NCBI GenBank assembly: GCA_963989385.1
Contig: OZ022513.1
Span: 22,819,928 to 22,883,927, forward strand
DNA from: Ctena decussata
Lineage: Eukaryota > Mollusca > Bivalvia > Lucinida > Lucinidae
DNA: 64,000 nt
Reading direction: 5' to 3'
Shown piece by piece: positions 46,526 through 55,336 of this stretch. Made by a program: the position numbers and the translations under genes. Position 1 is the stretch's first letter, and each line of letters starts with the position of its first letter. The notes beneath the pieces are model-generated. The model had not been told where the DNA came from and ran no database searches. It saw only the letters and a list, made by a program, of their open reading frames with translations.

Positions 46526-46864
46526 TTTAGACTGTGCAGGCGTGTCTTTAATTTATGCTTACAAATAAATAACCTGCGAAGTGGAAGGAACCCATTTTCT
46601 TATGCCTCTATTCCATTTACAGGTGCCTGAAGTTTTATCTTACATGTACTAATAGACAAATTGACAGCCCTTAACGAGATGGAACCACTCTACTATGCCT
46701 AGTGACATAAGAGAGGGGCTCTATTCGCTTTTTTAGGCTGAATACTGAGTCAGCTCTATGCATAATACAGGGTTCCTATCCATTTGTAGACTAATAATAG
46801 GTCTGGGCTAAATCTTCAGACGCCTGATGACTGTGGGTTTTGCTGACAGAACGTGCAAACAAAT

Positions 46865-47128
46865 CCCAACAGTTTTAAAATAGTCAGATAAACTGCGAGT
46901 ACCTGCATGTGCAGACTAATCAAGATGGCTTACTCATGACACTTTAATGCATTTATGCCTACTGACCCTTAAATTGGCCATTGGAAAACAGTGCAGTCCC
47001 AACAGTTTTAAAATAGTCAGATAAACTGCAAGTACCTGCACGCGCAGTCTAATCAGGATAGCTAACCAATGACACTTTAATCCATTTATGCCTACTGACC
47101 CTTAAATCGGGCATTGGAGATCAGTGCA
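46865..47128 (+). repeat. 133-bp tandem duplication
   Basis: CCAACAGTTTTAAAATAGTC begins units at 46866 and 46999. Each continues through GATAAACTGCRAGTACCTGC to GACCCTTAAAT. Unit B has only one counterpart (about 53920), so the duplication is later than the split of A and B. Confidence 0.85.
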
Positions 47129-47195
47129 GACCCAGATCAGACGCCGTAAATCACGGCGTCTGATTAAGGTTTACATTATTTGCCTAATTCAAATC
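47125..47195 (+). repeat. Dispersed repeat with CAGACGCC inverted motif
   Basis: CAGATCAGACGCCGTAAATC with ACGGCGTCTGATTAAGG forms a hairpin-like inverted repeat. TTACATTATTTGCC follows. Same family as 30.73 and 41.01 kb. Confidence 0.55.
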
Positions 47196-48133
47196 GGTAT
47201 TTCACTTGAAATCAAAATAAAACGGAAACAAAAGTTTAATGATAAATAAATAAAGAGAAAATAAAATAAACCGGACAACATAATTGACAAACGTACTCAT
47301 CCTAGAAGCTAATTAAGGTAATCGATGGCTTGATGAACTAGCGATCATGCGAAACTCTTAACCACGGTAAACATATTTTCACCGCACATAGTCTTTGATC
47401 ATCACCTTCCGACTCTCTTCATAATATGACTGAAATAACTATTGAAAAGAGCAAAATATCGCAAGGCATCCATCAGTGTATCCATCCATCCATTTGCTTT
47501 ATAAGGACAGAGGAGCCCACCTGTCCGTCAAGGGGTTAAAGTGTTTCGTGGTCGACGGTTAAAGTGTTTCGTGGTCGACCTGTAAACAGTGTTGCACCGT
47601 TTGCGCTCCAAAAGGCAGATAAGACAAACATGCCCTCGTGGACTTAAAAATTACTCATTAGAATGTTTGACATATTGAAAACGTTATCTAGAAAATAAAA
47701 TGAACACGGTGATCCTTACAACACTAATTCAATATAGTTTTGAGAGTGAACATCCTACAATTCACTAACCCAGACTATACGGACCTTTCATTCTTGCATT
47801 GAGTGTGATGCTCTGTCTTTTCAAACCATGATGGACAAAAACTTTTAGTGGGCATTTCAGAACGGTTTCTATTAATTCGTGTAGATTTTTGGTATCCATT
47901 TTCGCAAACCCTGAAAAGGTTGATAAAAGGTCATGTAAACGTACGACGTAGAAACCATATTATTTCTTCTCCATTTGGAACATCACTGTCTTTGAAACAA
48001 GGCATTTGAACATATCATCGTGTTGTCCTGTCATTTTGTACAAAGGCAAAGCTGACTTCTTGTACATTTATGCCTCCTTCAGAAAGGACATTCTTCTATA
48101 GAGGCTAATAGATTTTACGATAGAAATCACAAA

Positions 48134-48439
48134 ATGTACGAAGCGGCACTTCTAACTAGATGTTATAATCAACACGCTCTCCGTCCACTAATTGATTCTG
48201 AAATCAATCATAAAAGAAATTTCATTAAAATTCCTTTCATTAACAAAGGTATTGACTTTATAGATTTACCTAGTATATTTCAGGATAAATCTGTTACATC
48301 TTCCATACCTGATTATTTCCAAAATTCTGAACCACCTATTATTTGTTATAAGTATAACAAACCGATTAGAAGTATCATATTTAATTTCAATAAACTTGTG
48401 TCTGATCTTGACATCGATGCTAATACTCCTGATTCATGA
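48134..48439 (+). pseudogene. 5' part of Penelope-like reverse transcriptase, ended by TGA
   Basis: It encodes the N-terminal ~100 residues in the same frame as the main reading frame at 48485. In-frame codons extend upstream to 48056 with residues ...NRFYDRNHKM, so the true start may be earlier. It ends at TGA (48437-48439) in the context DS-stop-DCKDSKF. The frame then continues without shift to 50371. In proteins of this type I expect a CxC-like pair just before the HVVTGNLKII segment. One base change from TGY to TGA would explain the stop; that is an inference. I treat the whole as one RT gene with a single nonsense mutation. Confidence 0.65.
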
Positions 48440-48484
48440 GATTGTAAAGATTCCAAATTTATTTACCCATCAGCAGGTCATGTT

Positions 48485-50371
48485 GTGACTGGAAATTTGA
48501 AGATCATCCCGGATTCTAGAATTCGTAACATTGTTTCTAAGGGTCCTAAGTATAGATTCCCTTCCCATATCGATTTCAACAGATGTAGGGAAGAAATTGC
48601 ATCTGCATTAAATGATTTTGGTAATCGTTGGTGTAAACGAGAGGGTGTTGAAAGTAACGCTTTAAAGAAATGGAAACTAAGTATCTTTAATATTGTGGAT
48701 AAACGTATAAAGTTTTATTCACACAATACTAATCTTTTACCTCCTAAGCCTAAATCTTCCTTTAGATATTTGAAGCAGCGTATCCAGGATTTTCATAAGA
48801 AGTATGTTTTGGTTCCTGCTGACAAGGCCGCAAACAACATTGTTGTTGTTTGTCGGTTGCACTATATTAACACTTTGAAGCAGGAACTTAATGGCACCAC
48901 GGCTTACGAAGAGACTTTTACAGATGAGAAGACTGTCGTTAATAGCCACTCAGATGGTTTGCCTTTAAAGTTTGCTGTAAACGTTAAGGAACGCCAAGAC
49001 AAACTTCCTACGATGTATTGGTTACCTAAGCTTCACAAAAAACCGTATAAAGCTAGATTCATTGCCAACTCTAGCTCTTGTACTACTACAGAATTATCTA
49101 AATTATTAACTTCTTGCCTCACTGCTGTGAAATCTCGTGTCATTTGGTACTATGAGACAGTGTATGAGAGGTCAGGGAAAAATATGTTTTGGTCTATAAA
49201 AAATTCTGGTGAGGTACTTAGTAAACTGAAGTCAAGAGGGTTCCGTGCGACTAGTTTGTCCACTTATGATTTTTCTACTCTTTATACCACATTACCCCAT
49301 AATTTAATAAAGGAAAAACTTGTTGATTTGATTGAGAGGGCCTTCAAAAAGTTCTCCAAAAATGAAGATACCCTTTATATTGCCTGTAACGATAAGAAAG
49401 CGTTTTTCACTTCTACTGACCGTAAAATATATAGAGGATATAGTCTTTGGTCATGTCAGAATGTATGTGACGCCTTATCATATCTCTTAGATAATATTTA
49501 CATCAGATTTGGTAATAAGTTATACAGACAAAGTGTTGGTATTCCGATGGGTACAAATTGTGCTCCTCTTGTGGCCGATTTGTTTTTATTTTGTTATGAA
49601 AGAGATTTCATGACTTCTCTTTCTGTTGATAATCAAGCTGATATCATTGAGGCATTTAACTCAACCTCTAGATATTTAGACGATCTTCTGAATATTGATT
49701 ATCCTTATTTTGAAAGCATGGTTAACCAAATTTACCCACCTGAACTTAAATTGAATAAAGCCAATACTTCAGATACCGAGGCCCCCTTTTTGGATTTACA
49801 TCTATCTATTTCCAACGGTTTTGTATCTTCTAAAATTTATGATAAACGTGATGACTTTGACTTTGATATAGTTAATTTTCCATTTTTGGATGGTGACGTT
49901 CCACGTCGTCCCTCTTATGGAGTGTATATTTCTCAACTTATAAGATTTGCTAGAGTGTGTAGTCATGTATATGACTTTAATGCTCGTAATAAATGTTTAA
50001 CTGCTAAACTTCTTCAACAGGGCTATCGGTATCATAAGCTTAGAAAGGCTTTTTCTAAATTCTATCGCAGACACCATGAATTGGTTTCAAAATTTGATGT
50101 CGGATTAAAATTTCTTTTACACCAAGGCCTATCGGAACCAGAATTTTATGGTGACTTAGTATACAAATTCAAAAAGATTAAGGGTAGGACTGATTTTTCT
50201 GATCAATTCCGAAAAATAATAATACGTCACAAACGTATTGGCTATAATTTAAATGTTATACGACAGTCTGCATGCTTAGTGATTAACCCAATCACGGTTG
50301 ATAACTTTTCTGCACTCTTTAATTGCACACCGGGGGATCGGTCGTCAGACTCTATGATGGCCCCGACCTAA
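48485..50371 (+). CDS. Penelope-like reverse transcriptase
   Basis: This would copy element RNA into DNA. The 628-residue frame shows the RT core in order: PADKAANNIVVV (residues 111-122), YWLPKLHKKPYKARFI (178-193), YDFSTLYTTLPH (261-272, with the first catalytic Asp), GIPMGTNCAPLVADLF (352-367), RYLDDLLN (396-403, the catalytic YxDD), and APFLDLHL (433-440). The GTNCAP and FLDL motifs and the order fit Penelope-like elements better than LINE or LTR polymerases. About 190 residues follow the palm/thumb, basic and aromatic, ending in NPITVDNFSALFNCTPGD. They hold no GIY-YIG endonuclease motif, so this belongs with endonuclease-lacking relatives or uses another nuclease. The frame is open from 48440, directly after the TGA, so translation need not begin at 48485. 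No frameshift is seen, which suggests a young copy. Codon use is AT-rich. Alternative: a related non-Penelope RT class. Confidence 0.75.
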   Translation: MTGNLKIIPDSRIRNIVSKGPKYRFPSHIDFNRCREEIASALNDFGNRWCKREGVESNALKKWKLSIFNIVDKRIKFYSHNTNLLPPKPKSSFRYLKQRIQDFHKKYVLVPADKAANNIVVVCRLHYINTLKQELNGTTAYEETFTDEKTVVNSHSDGLPLKFAVNVKERQDKLPTMYWLPKLHKKPYKARFIANSSSCTTTELSKLLTSCLTAVKSRVIWYYETVYERSGKNMFWSIKNSGEVLSKLKSRGFRATSLSTYDFSTLYTTLPHNLIKEKLVDLIERAFKKFSKNEDTLYIACNDKKAFFTSTDRKIYRGYSLWSCQNVCDALSYLLDNIYIRFGNKLYRQSVGIPMGTNCAPLVADLFLFCYERDFMTSLSVDNQADIIEAFNSTSRYLDDLLNIDYPYFESMVNQIYPPELKLNKANTSDTEAPFLDLHLSISNGFVSSKIYDKRDDFDFDIVNFPFLDGDVPRRPSYGVYISQLIRFARVCSHVYDFNARNKCLTAKLLQQGYRYHKLRKAFSKFYRRHHELVSKFDVGLKFLLHQGLSEPEFYGDLVYKFKKIKGRTDFSDQFRKIIIRHKRIGYNLNVIRQSACLVINPITVDNFSALFNCTPGDRSSDSMMAPT

Positions 50372-51008
50372 GGCTATATATTTTAGTTGGTTGGGACCGG
50401 AGCCTTTTTGTCTGTTGCTTGGTCCACCGGGGCTCAACTGGTGACCTTCTTTTGCTTCAGATTTCCAGTGGGGTTGTTTGGCAGGACAGGAATCTCCACC
50501 TGTCAGACGGCCCGTTGTATCTGTTGAGTCCTCGTCTTTGCTTCTTCATGGTGTAGAAATTTGATTTATGTGTTTACCGTGATGATTCATTGACGAGTTA
50601 GAGGGTTATCATGCGAACCAAACAACCAACTAAATGTTTTGTACCACTTCAGAAACTGAGGGTGAGGTTGGGCCTGTAAAATCGATTTAAGCCCCCCAGT
50701 AATTCATTACTGACCGTTCCAAGGCGGTAGTTCTGTTGTGGTTCTCTGTTGCCTGTTTTTGGTGTCAGAGTTTCTGTGATGTTTTATCTTATGTATGTTC
50801 TTATTATTTTTGGTTCGGTTTGGGTTGCTGAGTGGCCACCTTTTGGGAACAAGCTGCTCACTCGGTTGGCCATATGTTCTCTGTATCTTGATTATTTGTT
50901 ATCTTAGTTGTTTCCAACTATGGTTTGAGGGCTGGATTTGGATTTGGATTGTTTCAGTTCCTGGTCTTTGCATACTTTTTACTTCCAATACTGAGGTCAA
51001 GTCTTAAA
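50372..51008 (+). other. 3' non-coding part of the retroelement
   Basis: It starts after TAA at 50369-50371. It includes a G/T-rich stretch (GGGTTGCTGAGTGGCCACC at about 50821) and short open frames of 70-77 codons without domains. The right limit is set by the resumption of A/B similarity at about 51009. Confidence 0.45.
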
Positions 51009-52089
51009 GAAAAGAATGCGCTTCTACTTTTCAAACTTTGGACATTCTGTTTGATTCCAAACAGTTACCGTTTTCTTACATTGATTAAAAAAAATAATAC
51101 ATAAATAACAAACTGCTTATAGCTGTATATATTTAATGTCTATTTCACCATAAGGCGCGATGTTAAATTTGATGTTCCGAATGCTAAACCGTCTACTAAT
51201 TTCTACTAAAATCGGGCCTTAGTACTTATCGAGTTGAATATGCTTTAACTGGGTTAATTTTTACATTCTAAATAAAAAAAAAAATGGAAATTTACGAAAG
51301 ACTGAAATTGCTCAGAAGCAGTATACCATAATTATTGGATCGTTTACTCATTCTATGCAACCATCTGCGAGCTGTTAATTAAGTCTAGAAAGTGATTTCT
51401 AAAGAAAGCTTTGAATAGCAGTTCTGTGTTAGCTTCAAGGGTGAGATTAGTGCCCTGTATTAACTTTCTGTTCCAGTGTTCGAATGCACCTGAAATGCAT
51501 ATTATTATTACGCAAACCGGAATGAGAAAGCTAGTGTATTGCCTATTGCAATTCAGTAATTCCTAATAATCGTCTTGGCATCCAGTTAGAAGGAAGTTAC
51601 ATATAGTTCATATAAAGGCATTAATTTTAAGGAAAATAGGTACACTTCTATATGTTTCAAAGGAGAAATCTATTCATGAATTCCTTGGAGGACAAAGCCA
51701 TTCCTAAAGGGGGTCTTAAAGGAAAAAGGGCTCCCGCAAGAGCAAACATTTTTTTTAAATTGACCTCCATTGCAAAGGGAGGCAAAAATAATAGTAGATT
51801 TTCGTCCCCTGGAGGTTTACGTAGACCCCTTATTGCATAATCAGATGATACAGTTCATGGCACGACAGCTTGTACAAAGCCAATTCTCAACGATGGGTAA
51901 CTTCCAACTCATATAAATTTCAATTGTCTTCTACAAAGATATATTTAATACGATTAAACCCAAAGTATCATCCAATAAAGAGAGGGATTTTTTATTATTT
52001 GTGACTGTGTATGTTTTTATAACGAAAATATAATCACTGCGGGCATATCTTAAAGCGCATACAATAAAGCATGTCAGATTTTAACATGA

Positions 52090-52285
52090 TACTTTGGGTT
52101 TAACAGTTCCTTGACACAGTATTTCAGTCTAAATTGATTCAAGTCCGAGCGAAAGGGAGAGGGAATAGGGAGATATGAGACACGAAAGAAATTATACTAA
52201 CAGTCCGCATCCGCACTTTCTGTAAGCAGAGTATGCCCCTGCGATATTTTACCTAAATATAAGTAGGACACCCTATTTTCGAAAC
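52090..52285 (-). mobile_element. SINE family 2, old copy in unit B
   Basis: Degraded minus-strand copy (GAAAGTGCGGATGCGG, TCCCTCTCCCTTTCGCTCGG, ATACTGTGTCAAGGAACTG), orthologous by position to 45640-45790. Confidence 0.6.
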
Positions 52286-52912
52286 TTGCACGATATCTTC
52301 ATCCTATTCTCGGAGTAGGGCGGAGTGGCAGGCATTAGGGGACTTATGCATTTATATGACAGTGTCGTTAGAATTCGGAAACCCCGCTATTCATGTAATG
52401 GCCAAACCGAAAAACATAGGTATGATTTGAAGTCAGATATTTAACTCGTCATATAATTTGTACCTTAACACAAATGTATTCATATAATGGTTGTTTGTTT
52501 AGTATAAGTACTGGATTTATCATTTTGGATCGAAACTCTTTGCAACAAATCGGAAAATGGAGAAAGATACTTTTCAGGTTCTTATTTCTGATGATAGAGA
52601 CTGAGACAACTTTTTTGCTGTCGGAATGGAGAAATTAGTAGGCAACTGATTTAATGGGCAAATGGAATATGACACCTGATCATTTGATCTCAGAACGGAA
52701 AAGTATACCTACTCCAGCGACACATCTCTATACAAACACTTAAAAGAAGTTACCCTCACCTAACGAAGTCTGAGCCTATGTACCTCTGACTGCCTGAGCG
52801 ATGAAATTCTGTGCTGGACGACAAAAGACTATCATGTTTCTACAAGCATGTGCCTCCCTGACCGCATCGTAAAATGTTATATTTTTCCAAAGGAACTTAT
52901 TTGAATCTTTAA

Positions 52913-53257
52913 GTATGGACCGCTCTCTGTGAAAACCGGGCTCAAGGACATTACGTAATAATTACGTTGTTTTACGTTTGAAAAACGCCAAAATGAATGA
53001 TTTTACGGACCACTCTTTATTTCCAAGAAAATATCGTAGTCGTTGAAATATAACAGAACGCTGTTAATAACGCCATATAAAGAAATTTCTCTACCTGTAT
53101 GATTCAAAAGCACATATTTTCGTAATAAATACATGTAACGGTAATTTTCTCACATTTTCGGGAAACGTTTGGCAAAACTATTACTTTCCAATGATACAGT
53201 CATATAAGTTTAACTTCTATGTCATTAAGCCCGGTTTTCACAGAGAGCGGCTCATAC
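52913..53257. mobile_element. MITE with ~30-bp terminal inverted repeats
   Basis: The left end GTATGGACCGCTCTCTGTGA and the following AAACCGGGCT are matched by AGCCCGGTTTTCACAGAGAG and CGGCTCATAC on the right, with two mismatches. Subterminal CATTACGTAA/TGACATAGAAG sequences are less symmetric. No coding capacity. The corresponding place in unit A (about 45975) has no such sequence. The target duplication is unclear. Confidence 0.75.
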
Positions 53258-53404
53258 ATATTTTTTTTTCGTAAAATTGCAGTTACATTTCAGTAAAATT
53301 ACTGGTAATGGAAATCACCTTTAAATTATGCAATCTTTATATAGGTTCCCTTTTGATGATACTTTTTCTCCAAGGACGCAGTTAATAAGCTACTTTGTTT
53401 ACTG

Positions 53405-53430
53405 TTTTTTTTTTTTTTTTTTTTTTTTTT
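53405..53430. repeat. T homopolymer (~26)
   Basis: Uninterrupted T run in unit B. Unit A has only T-rich sequence here. Length is uncertain in any assembly. Confidence 0.9.
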
Positions 53431-53629
53431 ATTTCTGAAAAAATTCCCCGGCACTGTAAAAGATCACTTGAGTGCACTTTTTAAGTTCACGCGTTCAGTT
53501 ACAGCTATCAGGGGAATAGTTACTTTTTTAGTTTAATCCATTTATGCTCAGTGATTTGAGAGTTGTCTTGTGTATTTACCTTAGTAACGAATTTTGTCAG
53601 AAATTGCTGTACTTTGTATAAAAAACGTT

Positions 53630-53705
53630 TAGGCCCTAATCAGATGCCGCATTCGGCACTGTTGCTTATGTTCTTATTATGGAACACAGTGCATTAGTGG
53701 GTTGA
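53630..53705 (+). repeat. Dispersed repeat with CAGATGCC motif
   Basis: GCCCTAATCAGATGCCGCAT with CGGCACTG, then TTGCTTATGTTCTTATTATG. A decayed member of the CAGACGCC family. Confidence 0.4.
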
Positions 53706-54292
53706 ATTAAAATCTTAAAGACTTCCCTCGAGAGCTGAGAAAATATTCAAGGAAGGAACGTGGGTCAAACTTTAAGGCTACCGCTACTCAAGCCTCATCA
53801 GTGACCCTGACAGTATTTATTGACGAAAGCCAGAGAAAATCATGCTATAATTTCTTAACTTCGATAAGGCAGTAGATTAAAAGACTCAATAGTTTGCTCA
53901 CAGAGGAAGTGCAAACAAATGCCAAGTTTTAAAGTAATCGCATAGAGTGCTCAATGTGCAGTTTGATCAGAATTGCTTACCTATGACACGGTAAAGTGTT
54001 TTGCGGCTGACCTGTTGACAATGTTGCCACCCATTTGCACCCCAGAAGGCGGACAAAAGAACCGCCCTTATGCACTTCAAGCATTACTAACTTTAATGAA
54101 AAGCCTGATTTATCATATGACGTCGCATCTGAGAGTGTAATAAAGCCATGCATTAAATATGCAAATTACATCGTAACGTTATACGTTGACGTCCATAAAA
54201 ACGTCGCGTTTGTAATGGCGAAATCGTGACGTTTTAGTGCAAATTTTGCTAATACATGTAAAATGCGATTTTAGTGTCATATGATAAATAGA

Positions 54293-54445
54293 ATCCTGCA
54301 TTCGTGCTCCTGTATTATTGAATTTATTATAAACTCGTTGGGGAAAATCAATAAGATGCTCGGCAAAGCCTCGCATCTTATCTTTTTCCCCAACTCGTTT
54401 AATAAATTCAATAATACATGAGCACTCATGTAAGATCCTCTATAT
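54293..54445. mobile_element. Foldback element, inverted repeat around AAGATGC
   Basis: The left arm (GTGCTCCTGTATTATTGAAT, AAACTCGTTGGGGAAAA, AAGATGC) is mirrored by GCATCTT, TTTTCCCCAACTCGTTTAAT and AATTCAATAATACATGAGCA. The centre is TCGGCAAAGCCTC. Only about 15 bases do not pair in the middle. No coding capacity. Probably a MITE; its target duplication is not clear. Confidence 0.75.
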
Positions 54446-55336
54446 ATAGAAGACTCTATGAATCGTTCATTTGAGGAAGCGTGGTGAAATCAATGATTTT
54501 TACACGAACAAATCCAAGATCGAGGTACATGGACAGTTTTTCGCATATCATGGCATCGTGGCCTCAAACCTATTCTTAGTGTAAATGGATACATTCTTAG
54601 GGAAAGCAACTGTAATTACTAATTGCATATTATACACTTTGGAGGCCGATCTTTGATCATACGTGTTGTTCTATCTTGTCAAATCACGATGGACTAAATG
54701 TTTTCTTTTTAAAACAGTCCTTGGCAGTATTAGAAAAATCAGGAAGATAAAGGGTATGAAAGCTGGTAAACCTGAACAGATAAGTAAAATGTCATGTAAA
54801 CGTACTACGTCTTTTCCATATTTTTAGCTCACCTGAGCCTTTAGGCTCATAGGTGAGCTTATAGTATAGCCAGGCATCCGTCGTCCGTCCGTCGTCCGTC
54901 GTCCGTCCGTCGTCAACATTTTCAAACAATTTCTCATCTGAAACCACTGGGCCGATTAAAGCCATATTTCATATGGAGCCTACCTAGGTCGGGTGAACGA
55001 AAGTTTGTTCCGGGAATCTGGGTCATATGACCAAGATGGCCGCCACGCCCATATATGGTAAAAACCCTTCAAAAATCTTCTTCTCCAGAACCAAAAGGCC
55101 CATGACCATGAAACTTGGTATGTAGCATTGGACATGCAGGCCCATCATAGTTTATACAAATGATGACCTTGCGATGACCTTGACCTAATTTATGACATGG
55201 TCAACTTTGGTACCTTAGGCTTTTATATGGGAAAACGCTTAAACAGTGGATTTCTCAGAAACTTTTTAGGTCTAAGGTACAATACTTGGTATACATGGTC
55301 AACCAAATGAACAAATGAAGATATTATGTCGCTAAA

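Larger units (their letters stand above)
47990..51008 (+). mobile_element. Penelope-like retroelement insertion
   Basis: Similarity between units A and B stops near 47990 and resumes at about 51009, bracketing this ~3-kb block, which contains the reverse transcriptase. Upstream of 48056 the reading frame is closed by stops. Downstream, 50372-51008 is a non-coding 3' region with TCGTCAGACTCTATGATGGC near the stop. I see no long terminal repeats and no clear poly(A). Exact ends cannot be fixed by eye. Unit B keeps about 300 bp (58939-59248) with no clear counterpart in A, so the insertion may have come with a small deletion. Confidence 0.6.
45640..52089 (+). repeat. Segmental duplication, unit A
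   Basis: Collinear with unit B (52090-60450), judged from many anchors. Examples are TTGATGATACTTTTGCTCCA followed by AGGACGCA (46.09 against 53.35 kb), GTGCAAACAAATCCCAACAG (46.85 against 53.91 kb), GTCATGTAAACGTACGACGT (47.93 against 54.79 kb), and ATTCTGTTTGATTCCAAACA (51.05 against 59.28 kb). Unit A contains two insertions missing from B: the foldback MITE at 46288 and the reverse transcriptase element at about 48.0-51.0 kb. An old SINE family 2 relic at the left end is common to both units. Confidence 0.75.

Noticed and set aside
48000..51008. LTR retrotransposon or retrovirus-like element
   Set aside because: No long terminal repeats, protease, RNase H or integrase. The RT motifs are Penelope-like and not of the LTR type.
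47990..51008. LINE element
   Set aside because: No apurinic-type endonuclease domain upstream, and the GTNCAP and FLDL motif pattern does not fit LINE RTs as I know them.
51652..51840. 62-codon frame with GGLKGKRAPA-like sequence
   Set aside because: Its relative in unit B (about 59870-60010) is disrupted and diverged without regard to frame, so it is part of the duplicated non-coding segment.
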